Shown here: positions 25,331-38,064 of the stretch, piece after piece
How the letters are laid out: each line of letters starts with the position of its first letter
Numbering within the stretch: position 1 is the first letter of the stretch
Origin: an uncultured Dechloromonas sp.
Lineage (GTDB): Bacteria; Pseudomonadota; Gammaproteobacteria; Burkholderiales; Rhodocyclaceae
Reading direction: 5' to 3'
DNA: 64,000 nt
Assembly (NCBI RefSeq): GCF_945957265.1
Contig: NZ_CAMFKO010000001.1
Location: 207,043 to 271,042 of the forward strand
Notes under the pieces: generated by a model
Told to the model about the DNA's origin: nothing
Seen by the model: only the letters and a program-made list of their open reading frames with translations
Database searches by the model: none
Program-made: the position numbers and the translations under genes

Positions 25331-26602
25331 ATGAAGATCGAAACCATTGCCGTCCACGGCGGCTACTCGCCGGACCCGACCACCAAGGCGGTCGCCGTCC
25401 CGATCTACCAGACCACCTCCTACGCCTTCGACAGCACCCAGCATGGCGCCGACCTGTTCGACCTCAAGGTCGCCGGCAACATCTACACGCGCATCATGAA
25501 CCCGACGCAGGACGTGCTGGAAAAGCGCGTCGCCGAGATGGAAGGCGGCATCGCCGCGCTGTGCATGGCCTCCGGCATGGCCGCCATCACCGCCGCGATC
25601 CAGACCATCGCCGAGGCCGGCGACAACATCGTCACCTCCAGCACCCTGTACGGCGGCACCTACAACCTGTTCGCCCACACCCTGCCGCAATACGGCATCG
25701 AGGTCCGCTTCGCCGACTACCGCGATCCGGCCGCCTTCGAGAAGCTGATCGACGGCAAGACCAAGGCTGTCTTCTGCGAATCGATCGGCAACCCGCTGGG
25801 CAACATCACCGACTTCGAAAAACTGGCTGAAATCGCCCACAAGCACGGCGTCCCGGTCATCGTCGACAACACCGTGCCCTCGCCCTACCTGTGCCGTCCC
25901 TTCGAGCACGGCGCCGACATCGTCGTCCATGCCCTGACCAAGTACCTCGGCGGCCATGGCAACTCCATCGGCGGCATCATCGTCGATAGCGGCAAGTTCC
26001 CGTGGGCCGAGCACAAGGCCAAGTTCAAGCGCCTCAACGAGCCGGACGTCTCCTACCACGGCGTGGTCTATACCGAAGCCCTCGGCGCCGCCGCCTACAT
26101 CGGCCGCGCCCGCGTCGTGCCGCTACGCAACATGGGCGCCGCGATCAGCCCGTTCAATGCCTTCCTGATCCTCCAGGGCGTCGAAACCCTGGCCCTGCGC
26201 ATGGACCGCATCTGCGACAACGCCCTGAAGATCGCCCAGTTCCTGCAGAAGCACCCGAAGTGCAGCTGGGTCAACTACGCCGGCCTGCCCGAGCACAAGG
26301 ATCACGCGCTGGTCCAGAAGTACATGGGCGGCCGTGCCTCCGGCATCCTCAACTTCGGCGTCAAGGGCGGCCGCGACGGCGGCGGCAAGTTCCAGGATGC
26401 CCTGCAGCTGGTCACCCGCCTGGTGAATATCGGCGACTGCAAGACCCTGGCCTGCCACCCGGCGTCGACCACGCACCGCCAGCTGTCGCCGGAAGAACTG
26501 ACCAAGGCCGGTGTCTCGGAAGACATGATCCGCCTGTCGGTCGGCATCGAGCACATCGACGACCTGATCGCCGACCTCGACCAGGCGCTCAACGCCGCCT
26601 GA
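25331..26602 (+). CDS. metY: O-acetylhomoserine sulfhydrylase (PLP-dependent)
   Basis: The 423-residue enzyme belongs to the Cys/Met-metabolism PLP family and is of the MetY/MetZ type, which makes homocysteine directly from O-acetylhomoserine and sulfide. Family features are YTRIMNPTQDVLEKRVAEMEGG near the N-terminus, STLYGGTYNLF, VDNTVPSPYLCRPFEHGAD and the PLP-binding Lys in HALTKYLGGHGN at about residue 208. The long insert after the lysine (EHKAKFKRLNEPDVSYHG) is typical of MetY and absent from MetB/MetC. ATG 25331 follows a GAGAGAGA purine stretch. A terminator at 26627 closes the unit. Confidence 0.93.
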   Translation: MKIETIAVHGGYSPDPTTKAVAVPIYQTTSYAFDSTQHGADLFDLKVAGNIYTRIMNPTQDVLEKRVAEMEGGIAALCMASGMAAITAAIQTIAEAGDNIVTSSTLYGGTYNLFAHTLPQYGIEVRFADYRDPAAFEKLIDGKTKAVFCESIGNPLGNITDFEKLAEIAHKHGVPVIVDNTVPSPYLCRPFEHGADIVVHALTKYLGGHGNSIGGIIVDSGKFPWAEHKAKFKRLNEPDVSYHGVVYTEALGAAAYIGRARVVPLRNMGAAISPFNAFLILQGVETLALRMDRICDNALKIAQFLQKHPKCSWVNYAGLPEHKDHALVQKYMGGRASGILNFGVKGGRDGGGKFQDALQLVTRLVNIGDCKTLACHPASTTHRQLSPEELTKAGVSEDMIRLSVGIEHIDDLIADLDQALNAA

Positions 26603-26626
26603 TCGCCGACGCGTCGACTGGCCGAA

Positions 26627-26656
26627 ATGCCGATCACCGAGGTGATCGGCATTTTT
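26627..26656 (+). terminator. Rho-independent terminator after metY
   Basis: A ten-to-twelve-base stem (ATGCCGATCACC with GGTGATCGGCAT) is followed at once by TTTTT, about 25 bases after the metY stop. Confidence 0.85.
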
Positions 26657-26680
26657 CATCGTGCCGGCACCACCACTACG

Positions 26681-27229
26681 ATGCTCGACATGACAGACAC
26701 GCGACGACCTTCATCTTCTCCCCCGCCGTCCTCCGCCCCGTGGGTCATCCGCCTCATGACACCGGCCGACCTGCCGGCGGTGCTGGCCATCCAGCAAAGC
26801 TGCTATCCGCCGTCAATGAACGAAACCGAGGCGACGATACGCGATCGCCTGGCATGCGCGCCGGGGTTTGCCTGGATTGCACTATTGAATGAAAACCCCG
26901 CGGCCTACCTGATGACCTATCCGTCGAAAACGGGCAAGGTCACGCCGCTGGGCGGCGCCTTCGACATCCCGCAGGCGCCGGACTGCCTGTATGTCCACGA
27001 TCTGGCGGTATCCCCGACAGCCGGCGGAAACGGGCTGGGCGCCGCGCTGGTGCGCCATGCCCTGGGGTCGTCCCGGTGGCCGGCGGCGGCGCTGGTCTGC
27101 GTCCAGGATGCCCGTCAATTCTGGCTGCAGCAGGGATTCGCCGATCTCGCCCCACTCGACACGGAACAGGCGGCGCACCTGGCCACCTATCCCGGCACCG
27201 CCCGCTACATGCTCAGGCGTCCGGGCTGA
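26681..27229 (+). CDS. GNAT-family N-acetyltransferase
   Basis: A 182-residue acetyl-CoA-dependent acyltransferase. GNAT motif A is clear in LYVHDLAVSPTAGGNGLGAALVRHAL (about residues 103-128), and a motif-B-like segment follows in DARQFWLQQGFADLAPL. The N-terminus has the usual IRLMTPADLPAVLAIQQSCYPP. The open frame reaches back into the metY terminator, so start 26681 or 26690 (or the Met at 26756) is more likely. The acceptor is unknown. It is convergent with lolA, with only three bases between the stops. Confidence 0.8.
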   Translation: MLDMTDTRRPSSSPPPSSAPWVIRLMTPADLPAVLAIQQSCYPPSMNETEATIRDRLACAPGFAWIALLNENPAAYLMTYPSKTGKVTPLGGAFDIPQAPDCLYVHDLAVSPTAGGNGLGAALVRHALGSSRWPAAALVCVQDARQFWLQQGFADLAPLDTEQAAHLATYPGTARYMLRRPG

Positions 27230-27232
27230 AGC

Positions 27233-27853
27233 TCACTCGCCGACCACGTCGGCACCCGCCGGCGGCGTGAATCTGAAGGTCGACGCCGGCAGCGCAGGAT
27301 TCTTCTCGACCCGCGAGAAGCGAATCAGGGTCGTCTGGCCAAAGCTGTCGAGCAATTCCATGGCCTTGAGCTCGCTACCGGAAAACCCGAGGCGTACGCG
27401 TTCGAAACCGCTGTCGTTCGCCTTGGGAATGGCTTCGACCCAGGCCATGCCGTCGGATTCGCCGGCTTCCTTGAGGGTGAAATTCCTTTCCAGCTCGTTG
27501 CTGCCCGCCAGCAGGGCGGCCGGCGAACCGCCGATCGCCTGCCCGGCCTTGCGCACCGTCACCTGCTGCAATTCCGGGTCGTGAATCCAGATCTTCTCGC
27601 CATCGCCGACGACCAGTTGCGGATAGGGTTTCTGGATTTCCCAACGCAGCTTGCCCGGCCGTGAAATGGCGACGATCCCCGAGGACTGCTGCGGCTTGCG
27701 GCCGCTCTTGGCGATCACCGCCTGGGCGAACTCGGCCTTCAGGGTTTTCGTGTTCCTGAGAAAGTCGTGCAGCTGATCGACCGCGCCGGCCGCAGCCAGT
27801 CCGGGGGCAAGGGCGATGATGGCGGCCGACAGGATTCTTTGGAAATTGTTCAT
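27233..27853 (-). CDS. lolA: Outer-membrane lipoprotein carrier protein LolA
   Basis: LolA is the periplasmic chaperone that receives lipoproteins from LolCDE and passes them to LolB. The 206-residue precursor has a Sec signal peptide (ILSAAIIALAPGLAAAG) and the LolA fold with LHDFLRNTKTLKAEFAQ, PGKLRWEIQKPYPQLVVGDGEKIWIHDPELQQVT and the C-terminal FRFTPPAGADVVGE. It follows ftsK on the same strand, an arrangement conserved in proteobacteria. Two GC-rich hairpins lie in the space between ftsK and lolA. Confidence 0.95.
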   Translation of the reverse strand: MNNFQRILSAAIIALAPGLAAAGAVDQLHDFLRNTKTLKAEFAQAVIAKSGRKPQQSSGIVAISRPGKLRWEIQKPYPQLVVGDGEKIWIHDPELQQVTVRKAGQAIGGSPAALLAGSNELERNFTLKEAGESDGMAWVEAIPKANDSGFERVRLGFSGSELKAMELLDSFGQTTLIRFSRVEKNPALPASTFRFTPPAGADVVGE

Positions 27854-27864
27854 GGGCGTAGCTT

Positions 27865-27931
27865 AGCGCGCCGTTGTCCGGCGCGCTGTTTCAGGGTGTA
27901 ACGGTTTGCCGGCCGCCTCTATTCGGCCGGC
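27865..27931. repeat. Two GC-rich hairpins at the ftsK-lolA junction
   Basis: A perfect nine-base stem with a five-base loop (27865-27873 with 27879-27887) lies between the genes, and a second perfect eight-base stem (27908-27915 with 27924-27931) straddles the ftsK stop codon. Neither has a T-tract, so mRNA processing or stabilisation is more likely than termination. Confidence 0.45.
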
Positions 27932-30225
27932 TTCTTCATCAGCACTTCGCGGCCGCCGCGACCGTCCATGGCGGAAACCAGGCCGGCCTTCTCCATCGCC
28001 TCGATGAGGCGTGCCGAACGGTTGTAGCCGATGCGCAGGTGGCGCTGGACGAGCGAGATCGAGGCACGCTGGTTCTTGAGCACGATATCGACGGCCTGGT
28101 CGTAGAGCGGATCGCTTTCGGCATCCCCGCCTTCGCCGGCCTCGCCGCCGCCATCCTCGTCGTCGCCGGCGCTGCCGGAAAGAATGTCCTCAACGTACTC
28201 CGGCGCGCCGCTGGCCTTGAGGTGCTCGACGACGCGATGCACTTCGTCGTCAGACACAAAGGCGCCATGCACCCGCGTCGGATAACCGGTGCCCGGGGCG
28301 AGATAAAGCATGTCACCCATGCCGAGCAGCGCTTCGGCGCCCATCTGGTCGAGGATGGTGCGCGAGTCGATCTTGCTGGAAACCTGGAAGGACAGGCGGG
28401 TCGGGATGTTGGCCTTGATCAGGCCGGTAATCACATCGACCGACGGACGCTGCGTGGCGAGAACGAGGTGGATGCCTGCGGCGCGGGCTTTCTGCGCGAG
28501 GCGGGCGATCTGTTCCTCGACCTTCTTGCCGACCACCATCATCAGGTCGGCCAGTTCGTCGATGATGACCACGATGTAAGGCATGGTCTTCAGCGGCTCC
28601 GGCGTTTCCGGCGTCAGGGTCAGCGGGTTGGGAATGTTCTCCCCCTTCTTCTCGGCGTCCTTGATCTTGGTGTTGAGGCCGGCAATGTTGCGTACGCCCA
28701 TGGCCGACATCAGCTTGTAGCGCTTCTCCATCTCGGTCACGCACCAGTGCAGCGCGTTGGCCGCCTGCTTCATGTCGGTGACGACCGGCGCCAGCAGGTG
28801 CGGGATGCCTTCGTAGATGGAGAGTTCCAGCATCTTCGGGTCAACCATGATCAGGCGTACCTGGTCCGGCTCGGACTTGTAGAGCATGGAGAGGATCATC
28901 GCATTGACGCCGACCGACTTGCCGGAACCGGTCGTCCCCGCCACCAGCAGGTGCGGCGTCTTGGCCAGGTCGGCAACCACCGGCAGGCCGCCGATGTCCT
29001 TGCCGAGGCAGACGGTCAGCGGGCTGTGCATGTCGTTGTACGGTTTGCTGGAGATGATCTCCGACAGCTTGACGGTCTGCCGCTTGGGGTTCGGCAGTTC
29101 GAGCGCCATGCACGACTTGCCGGGCACCGTCTCGACGACGCGGATCGACACCATGGCCAGCGCCCGCGCCAGGTCGCGCGCCAGGTTGACGATCTGGGCG
29201 CCCTTGACGCCGACCGCCGGCTCGATTTCGTAGCGGGTGATGACCGGGCCGGGCATGGCCGCCAGCACCTTGACCTGGACGCCGAAGTCGGCCAGCTTGC
29301 GCTCGATCAGACGCGAGGTGTATTCGAGGGTTTCCGGGCTGACCGTCTCGGTGGCCGGCGGTGCCGGATCGAGCAGGTGCAGCGGCGGCAGCTGGCCGCC
29401 GACGATGGCCTCGGGGAAGAGCATGGCCTGCTTTTCGCGCTCGACGCGGGCCTCGGCCTTCTTCGACACCGGGACGGCCGGCGGGGCGGGCGTTTCGATG
29501 ATGATCGGCTCATGCAGCTCGACGCGGCGTTTTTCTTCCTCGACCACCACTTCGCGCTGCTGCGCGACCTCCTTGCCGATCTGGCGGTCGCGCCAGGCAT
29601 CGACCCGCCCGTAGAAGAAGCCGACGCAGGCTTCCAGCAGCAAGCCGAGCTTCTCGAAGGCCCACAGCCAGGACATGCCGGAAAAAATGCTCCAGCCGAC
29701 GGCCATCGTCGCCAGCAGGAACAGCGTCGAGCCGGTGTAGCCCAGCTGGGTGGACAGCATCCGCCCCAGCTCGAGACCGAGCATGCCGCCCGGCGCCAGC
29801 GGCAACTGGGCCTGCAGCGAGTAGAAGCGCAGGGCCTCCAGCGAGGAGCTGCCCAACAGGAGAAAGACGAAGCCGCCGAGTGCGATGAACAGGGGATGCT
29901 GCCGGTGCGCCTCGGGTGCGTTGAATTTGCGCACGCCCCACCACACGAACATGCCGAGCAGAACGATCCACCACCAGGCGGACAGCCCGAACAGGTAGAG
30001 CATCAGGTCGGCGATCCACGCACCGGCGCGGCCGGTGGGATTGTGCAGGGTCGCCGATACCACGGAGTGCGACCAGCCCGGATCATTCTTGTTGAAGCCC
30101 CACAGGGCCATGGTCAGGAACAAGGCAACGGCGCCAACGCCCAACCAGCGCGACTCCTGCAGCAGATTGCCGATTTTTTCCGGGAGCGGGCTCGGTGCCG
30201 AGGCCGCCCTCGCCATTCGCGCCAT
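27919..30225 (-). CDS. ftsK: DNA translocase FtsK
   Basis: FtsK sits at the division septum and pumps chromosome-dimer DNA for XerCD resolution at dif. The 768-residue protein has an N-terminal membrane domain of about four helices (residues 25-180), a short linker and the RecA-type motor with Walker [17 protein letters not shown] at about residue 430, [18 protein letters not shown] and Walker [13 protein letters not shown]. The C-terminal gamma winged helix that reads KOPS is present ([22 protein letters not shown]). The linker is short compared with E. coli FtsK (1329 residues). ATG 30225 is preferred over a TTG at 30231; it lies two bases after the Crp-family stop, so the two genes are coupled. 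Confidence 0.96.
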   Translation of the reverse strand: MARMARAASAPSPLPEKIGNLLQESRWLGVGAVALFLTMALWGFNKNDPGWSHSVVSATLHNPTGRAGAWIADLMLYLFGLSAWWWIVLLGMFVWWGVRKFNAPEAHRQHPLFIALGGFVFLLLGSSSLEALRFYSLQAQLPLAPGGMLGLELGRMLSTQLGYTGSTLFLLATMAVGWSIFSGMSWLWAFEKLGLLLEACVGFFYGRVDAWRDRQIGKEVAQQREVVVEEEKRRVELHEPIIIETPAPPAVPVSKKAEARVEREKQAMLFPEAIVGGQLPPLHLLDPAPPATETVSPETLEYTSRLIERKLADFGVQVKVLAAMPGPVITRYEIEPAVGVKGAQIVNLARDLARALAMVSIRVVETVPGKSCMALELPNPKRQTVKLSEIISSKPYNDMHSPLTVCLGKDIGGLPVVADLAKTPHLLVAGTTGSGKSVGVNAMILSMLYKSEPDQVRLIMVDPKMLELSIYEGIPHLLAPVVTDMKQAANALHWCVTEMEKRYKLMSAMGVRNIAGLNTKIKDAEKKGENIPNPLTLTPETPEPLKTMPYIVVIIDELADLMMVVGKKVEEQIARLAQKARAAGIHLVLATQRPSVDVITGLIKANIPTRLSFQVSSKIDSRTILDQMGAEALLGMGDMLYLAPGTGYPTRVHGAFVSDDEVHRVVEHLKASGAPEYVEDILSGSAGDDEDGGGEAGEGGDAESDPLYDQAVDIVLKNQRASISLVQRHLRIGYNRSARLIEAMEKAGLVSAMDGRGGREVLMKKPAE

Positions 30226-30227
30226 GC

Positions 30228-30890
30228 TCAAGCCCCCGGGATGACCAGCACGTCATCCTCATAGCGGATATAACCGCTCAATTCCAGATCGCGCATGACC
30301 TTGCTGACCATTTCACGCGAAGCACCAATCATTTTCGCCATATCCTGTTTCGATATCTTCTTCTTGACCACGCGCCGCCCCTCGGCCACCTCCGACATAT
30401 CGAGCAGCAAGCGGGCAACACGGCCGTAAACGTCCAGCAAGGCCAGGCTTTCGATCTTGCGGTCCGCCTCGCGCAGGCGCAGCACCAGCGTCTTCATCAG
30501 CTTCTGGGCGACCTGGAAATTGTCCTGCAGGCAGCGCTGGAAGGCCTCCTTGCTCAGGAACAGCAACTCGCAGGGTTCCGCGGCGACCACGTTGGCCGAA
30601 CGCGGACTGCCGTCGATCAGGCCCATCTCGCCGAAAAACTCGCCCGGACCGAGCCAGGCAAGAATGATCTCGCGCCCCTCCTCGTCGGTATTGGTCACCT
30701 TGGCCCGCCCGGCCAGCAACACGTACAGCGAATCCGTACTTTCACCGGCCCGGACAACGAATGCGCCGCGCTCGGCGCGCTTCCGGCCGGAAACCTTGGA
30801 GAGCTTCTCCAGCTCCCCGTCGTCCAGACCCGAAAACAGGGCGACGTTACGCAACACAACCAGGCTAAAACCGACAGGAGTAGTTGCCAT
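30228..30890 (-). CDS. Crp/Fnr-family transcriptional regulator
   Basis: A 220-residue regulator with an N-terminal cyclic-nucleotide-binding beta-roll (residues about 20-120; [19 protein letters not shown] matches the phosphate-binding cassette with Glu, Arg and Ser) and a C-terminal winged helix ([28 protein letters not shown]). The N-terminus has no cysteine cluster, so it is not an FNR-type iron-sulfur sensor; cAMP or another nucleotide is more likely. It is upstream of and coupled to ftsK, and divergent from trxB over 129 bases, so it may control either. Target genes cannot be inferred further. Confidence 0.92.
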   Translation of the reverse strand: MATTPVGFSLVVLRNVALFSGLDDGELEKLSKVSGRKRAERGAFVVRAGESTDSLYVLLAGRAKVTNTDEEGREIILAWLGPGEFFGEMGLIDGSPRSANVVAAEPCELLFLSKEAFQRCLQDNFQVAQKLMKTLVLRLREADRKIESLALLDVYGRVARLLLDMSEVAEGRRVVKKKISKQDMAKMIGASREMVSKVMRDLELSGYIRYEDDVLVIPGA

Positions 30891-30984
30891 AATTCAGTTT
30901 CCGTTCATAGAGTTACGAGACGATTATAAACCTGATTCCCAAATTACATAGGAACTTCGGGAAAATTGGAAGCTCAGACAACGC

Positions 30985-31982
<998 letters not shown>

Positions 31983-31988
31983 TCGGGC

Positions 31989-32738
31989 TTGAGCGACGCC
32001 GACGACCTTGCCGCCTTCCGGGCGGCGGTGGCCGATGTAGAGCCGCTGCCGCCGGATGACCGCGTCCAGCTCGCCAGGCCGCGCCCGGCCACCGTCAGGC
32101 CGCCCCGGCCGGCCGAACCATCGCCCAAGGCGGCGGCGCGCGACCAGCAGCACGCCGCCTTGCCGGCCCATTGGAGCGCCACCGGCGCTGCCCGCCCCCT
32201 GCCCGCCGACCCCGACCAACGCGCTTTCCACGTCGCCATGGCGGGCGTGCAGCCCATTCCGTCACCGAATCGCGTCCATCTCGGCGGACCGCTCCCGCCG
32301 CCGCGGGCGCAACAATCCATCACCGACGAACGCGCCGCCCTGCATGAAAGCCTGCACGGCCAAATCGGCCTGCAGGATCGACTGGAAGGCGGCGATGAAG
32401 CGAACCACCTGCGCCACGGCCTGTCGGTCGGCGTGCTCCGCGACCTGCGGCGCGGTCGCTGGGTCGTCCAGGCCGAACTCGACCTGCACGGCATGAATCG
32501 CGACGAAGCCCGGCACCAGTTGGCCACCTTCCTGGCCGAATGCCTGCACCACGGCCAGCGCTGCGTGCGGGTCATCCACGGCAAGGGGCACGGCTCGCCG
32601 CAAAAGCTGTCCATCCTGCGCCAGCTGGTCCGCGGCTGGCTGGCCCAGCGCCAGGAAATCCTCGCTTATTGCCAGGCGCGGCCGCACGACGGCGGCGAAG
32701 GCGCGCTGATCGTCCTGCTGCGCGCCGCCAAAAAATAA
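31989..32738 (+). CDS. Smr-domain protein (SmrB-like endonuclease)
   Basis: The 249-residue protein starts at a TTG (31989) seven bases after trxB. The C-terminal Smr domain is clear: LDLHGMNRDEARHQLATFL at about residue 160 and VRVIHGKGHGSPQKLSILR at about 190, with the conserved Asp-Leu-His and Gly-x-Gly loops. Smr proteins such as E. coli SmrB cleave mRNA between collided ribosomes. The N-terminal 130 residues are Pro/Arg-rich and probably flexible, with SmrB-like stretches (FHVAMAGVQPI). Its last codons overlap the T-tract of the glnB terminator read on the other strand. Confidence 0.88.
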   Translation: MSDADDLAAFRAAVADVEPLPPDDRVQLARPRPATVRPPRPAEPSPKAAARDQQHAALPAHWSATGAARPLPADPDQRAFHVAMAGVQPIPSPNRVHLGGPLPPPRAQQSITDERAALHESLHGQIGLQDRLEGGDEANHLRHGLSVGVLRDLRRGRWVVQAELDLHGMNRDEARHQLATFLAECLHHGQRCVRVIHGKGHGSPQKLSILRQLVRGWLAQRQEILAYCQARPHDGGEGALIVLLRAAKK

Positions 32739-32760
32739 AAAGGGCGACTTGCGTCGCCCT
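32731..32760 (-). terminator. Rho-independent terminator of glnB
   Basis: Read on the minus strand, AGGGCGAC-GCAA-GTCGCCCT is followed by TTTTATTTTTT. The hairpin stands about 40 bases after the glnB stop, and its T-tract overlaps the end of the convergent Smr gene. The hairpin may also stop transcription from the other side. Confidence 0.9.
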
Positions 32761-32800
32761 CTGCACGGCCTGATTGCAGGCTGTTGCCAGCCCGCGCGGA

Positions 32801-34776
<1,976 letters not shown>

Positions 34777-34783
34777 GGACGCC

Positions 34784-35320
34784 TTACTTGGCCTCGGCCT
34801 GGTAGCGGGCGACGCCTTCCATGATTTCCTGGTGGGCGGCTTCGATGCCTTGCCAGCCCAGGACCTTGACCCATTTGCCCTTTTCGAGATCCTTGTAGTG
34901 CTCGAAGAAGTGGGAGATCTGGTCGCGCAGGATCTGCGGGATGTCCTCGTAGGTCTTGACGTCGTTGTAGGTCTGGATCAGCTTCGGCACCGGTACGGCC
35001 AGCAGCTTGGCATCCTGGCCGCCTTCGTCTTCCATGGCCAGCATGCCAATGGCGCGGCAACGCACGACGACGCCCGGCGGCAGGCCGAACGGCGCGACGA
35101 CCAGGACGTCGACCGGGTCGCCGTCACCGGCGATGGTGTTGTTGATGTAGCCGTAGTTGCACGGATAGTGCATCGCGGTACCCATGAAGCGATCGACGAA
35201 GATCGCGCCGGATTCCTTATCGACTTCGTACTTGATCGGATCGGAGTGGGCGGTGATTTCAATGATGACATTGAAATCTTCGGGAAGGGACTTGCCGGAG
35301 GATACGTTATTGAGTGCCAT
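34784..35320 (-). CDS. ppa: Inorganic pyrophosphatase (family I)
   Basis: The 178-residue soluble enzyme hydrolyses PPi and pulls biosynthetic reactions forward. Family I signatures are [19 protein letters not shown], the metal-binding [12 protein letters not shown] and the lysine-rich [19 protein letters not shown]. Length fits the hexameric bacterial type. It is the first gene of a likely ppa-nadE-glnB unit, with seven bases to nadE, and a perfect TATAAT lies about 38 bases before its start. Confidence 0.97.
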   Translation of the reverse strand: MALNNVSSGKSLPEDFNVIIEITAHSDPIKYEVDKESGAIFVDRFMGTAMHYPCNYGYINNTIAGDGDPVDVLVVAPFGLPPGVVVRCRAIGMLAMEDEGGQDAKLLAVPVPKLIQTYNDVKTYEDIPQILRDQISHFFEHYKDLEKGKWVKVLGWQGIEAAHQEIMEGVARYQAEAK

Positions 35321-35357
35321 CGTTTTTTCTCTCTGCGTTTAAGTTTGAGAACTTGGG

Positions 35358-35363
35358 ATTATA
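35358..35363 (-). promoter_or_regulatory. Probable -10 element of the ppa promoter
   Basis: TATAAT on the minus strand stands 38 bases before the ppa start. No good -35 is seen at the usual spacing. It lies in the 61 bases between ppa and the end of the upstream exonuclease gene. Confidence 0.4.
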
Positions 35364-35381
35364 GCGTCGCCCGGCCAGTGT

Positions 35382-36167
35382 TCAGCCCCAGGCGGCAAGA
35401 AACTCCTGCCAGTGCGGCGCGCCGATACGGGCCAACTGGGCTTTCACGAATTCGCCTTCGGCGATCTCTTCTTCCGCCGTCAGTTCACCGCGCAGGCGGC
35501 GGAAGCGGTTGTAGACCAGGTAGGTATTGATCACGTCGGTTTCGCAGTAGTCGCGAATGTCGGCGATCTGGCCGCCCTGCCAGGCTTCCCAGACCTTGCC
35601 GCCGTCCATGCCGAGCTTGCCGGGAAAGCCGAAGAGCTTGGCCAGGTCGTCGAGCGGCGCGTTGGCGCGGCCGTTGTAGAGGGCCAGCAAATCCATCAGG
35701 TCGAGGTGACGGGTATGGTAGCGGCTGATGTAGTTGTTCCACTTGAAGTCGCGGGAATCGGCGTAGTCGCCGTCGCCCATGTCCCAGTAGCGCGGCGCCG
35801 ACACGCCGTGCAGCATGCCGCGGTAGTGCAGCACCGGCAGGTCGAAGCCGCCGCCGTTCCACGACACGATCTGCGGCGTGAATTTCTCGATGCCGTCGAA
35901 GAAGCGCTGGATGATGGCGCCTTCGTTCAGGTCCGGCTCGGACAGCGACCACACCTTGAGGCCTTCGCCGGTGCGCAGCACGCAGGAAATGGTCACCACC
36001 CGCTGCAGGTGCAGTTGCAGGAAGTCGTTGCCGGTCCGGGCACGGCGCTGCTGGAAGGCGAGTTCGGCGACTTCGTCGTCCGACAGTTCGCCCGGCAGGT
36101 CGTTGAGCCGGCGCAGGCCGGGAACGTCCGGAATGGTCTCGATATCGAAGACGAGAACCGGTTTCAT
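35382..36167 (-). CDS. PolB-like 3'-5' exonuclease (DnaQ-fold)
   Basis: The 261-residue protein belongs to the family of predicted 3'-5' exonucleases related to the PolB proofreading domain, often found in or near polysaccharide and LPS operons and sometimes mislabelled for that reason. The DEDDy motifs are visible: Exo I VLVFDIETIPD at residues 4-14, Exo II IVSWNGGGFDLPVLHYRG at about 100, and Exo III DIRDYCETDVINTYLVYNR (Asp and Tyr-containing) at about 205. It overlaps the cysM stop by four bases (ATGA) and is the last gene of the long minus-strand block. The natural substrate is unknown. Confidence 0.85.
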   Translation of the reverse strand: MKPVLVFDIETIPDVPGLRRLNDLPGELSDDEVAELAFQQRRARTGNDFLQLHLQRVVTISCVLRTGEGLKVWSLSEPDLNEGAIIQRFFDGIEKFTPQIVSWNGGGFDLPVLHYRGMLHGVSAPRYWDMGDGDYADSRDFKWNNYISRYHTRHLDLMDLLALYNGRANAPLDDLAKLFGFPGKLGMDGGKVWEAWQGGQIADIRDYCETDVINTYLVYNRFRRLRGELTAEEEIAEGEFVKAQLARIGAPHWQEFLAAWG

Positions 36168-37063
36168 GCCGGGAAAACGCCGGTCGACAAGTAACGGTCG
36201 CCACGGTCGCAGATGATCGACACGATGACCGCGTTCTCCAGTTGCTGCGACAGGCGCAGCGCCACGGCCAGCGCGCCGCCCGAGGAAATGCCGGCGAAGA
36301 TGCCTTCTTCGGTGGCCAGCCGGCGGGTCATCGCCTCGGCGTCGGCCTGGCTGACGTATTCGATGCGGTCGACGTTGGTCTTGTCGTAAATCTTGGGCAG
36401 GTAGGCTTCCGGCCACTTGCGGATACCGGGAATCTGGCTGCCCTCTTCCGGCTGGCAGCCGACGATCTGGATGGCCGGGTTCTGTTCCTTCAGGAAGCGG
36501 CTGGTGCCCATGATGGTGCCGGTCGTCCCCATGCTGGAGACGAAATGGGTGATCTTGCCGTCGGTATCGCGCCAGATTTCCGGACCGGTGCCTTCGTAGT
36601 GGGCGAGCGGATTGTCCGGGTTGCCGAACTGGTCGAGGATGATGCCCTTGCCCTCGTCGCGCATCTTTTCGGCGACGTCGCGGCACAGTTCCATGCCGCC
36701 GTCCTTGGGCGTCAGCACCAGCTCGGCGCCGAAGGCGCGCATACTCTGGCGGCGTTCGACGCTCTGGTTCTCGGGCATGACCAGGATCATCCGGTAGCCC
36801 TTCATCGCTGCCGCCATGGCCAGCGCGATGCCGGTATTGCCGGAGGTCGCCTCGATCAGCGTGTCGCCCGGCTTGATGTCGCCGCGCGCCTCGGCGCGCA
36901 CGATCATCGACAGGGCCGGGCGGTCCTTGACCGAACCGGCCGGGTTGTTGCCTTCCAGCTTGGCCAGGATGACGTTGCCACGCTTGTCGTTATCCGCCCC
37001 CGGGATGCGCACCAGGCGCACCAGCGGCGTGTTTCCGACAAAATCCTGCAGGGTTTTATACAT
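36164..37063 (-). CDS. cysM: Cysteine synthase B (O-acetylserine sulfhydrylase)
   Basis: The 299-residue PLP enzyme makes cysteine from O-acetylserine and sulfide, or S-sulfocysteine from thiosulfate. The PLP lysine is in [15 protein letters not shown] (about residue 42); [17 protein letters not shown] binds the substrate carboxylate, and [12 protein letters not shown] the cofactor phosphate. Sequence [31 protein letters not shown] is typical of CysM. It overlaps hldD by eight bases. hldD-cysM adjacency is conserved in betaproteobacteria. Confidence 0.95.
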   Translation of the reverse strand: MYKTLQDFVGNTPLVRLVRIPGADNDKRGNVILAKLEGNNPAGSVKDRPALSMIVRAEARGDIKPGDTLIEATSGNTGIALAMAAAMKGYRMILVMPENQSVERRQSMRAFGAELVLTPKDGGMELCRDVAEKMRDEGKGIILDQFGNPDNPLAHYEGTGPEIWRDTDGKITHFVSSMGTTGTIMGTSRFLKEQNPAIQIVGCQPEEGSQIPGIRKWPEAYLPKIYDKTNVDRIEYVSQADAEAMTRRLATEEGIFAGISSGGALAVALRLSQQLENAVIVSIICDRGDRYLSTGVFPA

Positions 37064-38054
37064 TGCGATGCAGCCACTCGATATATTGGGAAACGCCCTC
37101 TTCCACCGTGGCCATCGGCGCTTCGTAGCCGGCTTCGCGCAGCTTGGTCAGGTCGCCTTGCGTGAAAGCCTGGTACTTGCCCTTCAGCGCCTCGGGGAAG
37201 GCGATGTATTCGAGCAGGCCCTGGGCCCGCAGTTCAGCCAGCGACAGCGGGGCTTCGCCCTTGGCCTTGCGGCAGCCGTTGGCGGCGGCGACGGCGACAT
37301 CGTTGAAGCTCTGCGCCCGGCCGGAGCCGAGGTTGAAGATGCCGGATTTCTCGGGATGGTCGAGGAAGAAGAGATTGACCTTGGCGACGTCGCCAACGAA
37401 GACGAAATCGCGCATCTGGCCTCCGTTCTCGTAGCCGTGCGAGCCTTCGAACAGCTTGACCTTGCCTTCGGCCTTGAACTGGTTGTAGTTGTGGAAGGCG
37501 ACCGAGGCCATGCGCCCCTTGTGCGTCTCGCGCGGGCCATAGACGTTGAAGTAGCGGAAGCCGACGATCTGCGACGACGGGTTCTTGGCCAGGCGCTGGC
37601 GGACGATCTGGTCGAACAGGAACTTGGAGTAGCCGTACACGTTGAGCGGCCCCTCGTACTGGCGCTCTTCCTTGAAAACGTTGCTGGCGCCGTAGGTGGC
37701 GGCCGACGAGGCGTAGAGGAACTGCACGTCCTGGTCCTGGCACCAGTCGAGCAGGATCAGCGAGTAGCGGTAGTTGTTCTCCATCATGTAGCGGCCGTCG
37801 GTCTCCATGGTGTCGGAGCAGGCGCCTTCGTGCAGGATGGCCTCGATCTCGCCGTCGTAATGGCCGGCCTGGATGCGCTCGATGAAATCGTGCTTGTCGA
37901 GGTAGTCGGCGATCTCGCAGTCGATCAGGTTCTTGAACTTGTCGGCCTTGGTCAGGTTGTCGACGGCAATGATGTTGGTGATGCCGCGCTCGTTCAGCGC
38001 CTTGACGATGTTGGAGCCGATAAAGCCGGCAGCGCCGGTGACGACGTAATACAT
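37056..38054 (-). CDS. hldD: ADP-L-glycero-D-manno-heptose 6-epimerase
   Basis: The 332-residue SDR-family enzyme makes the final ADP-heptose for the LPS inner core. It has the NADP-binding [19 protein letters not shown], the [11 protein letters not shown] segment with catalytic Ser, Tyr and Lys in [15 protein letters not shown], and the HldD-specific [23 protein letters not shown]. Length matches the family. It forms one operon with hldA upstream, ten bases away, and cysM downstream. Confidence 0.97.
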   Translation of the reverse strand: MYYVVTGAAGFIGSNIVKALNERGITNIIAVDNLTKADKFKNLIDCEIADYLDKHDFIERIQAGHYDGEIEAILHEGACSDTMETDGRYMMENNYRYSLILLDWCQDQDVQFLYASSAATYGASNVFKEERQYEGPLNVYGYSKFLFDQIVRQRLAKNPSSQIVGFRYFNVYGPRETHKGRMASVAFHNYNQFKAEGKVKLFEGSHGYENGGQMRDFVFVGDVAKVNLFFLDHPEKSGIFNLGSGRAQSFNDVAVAAANGCRKAKGEAPLSLAELRAQGLLEYIAFPEALKGKYQAFTQGDLTKLREAGYEAPMATVEEGVSQYIEWLHRNV

Positions 38055-38064
38055 GGAATTCTCC

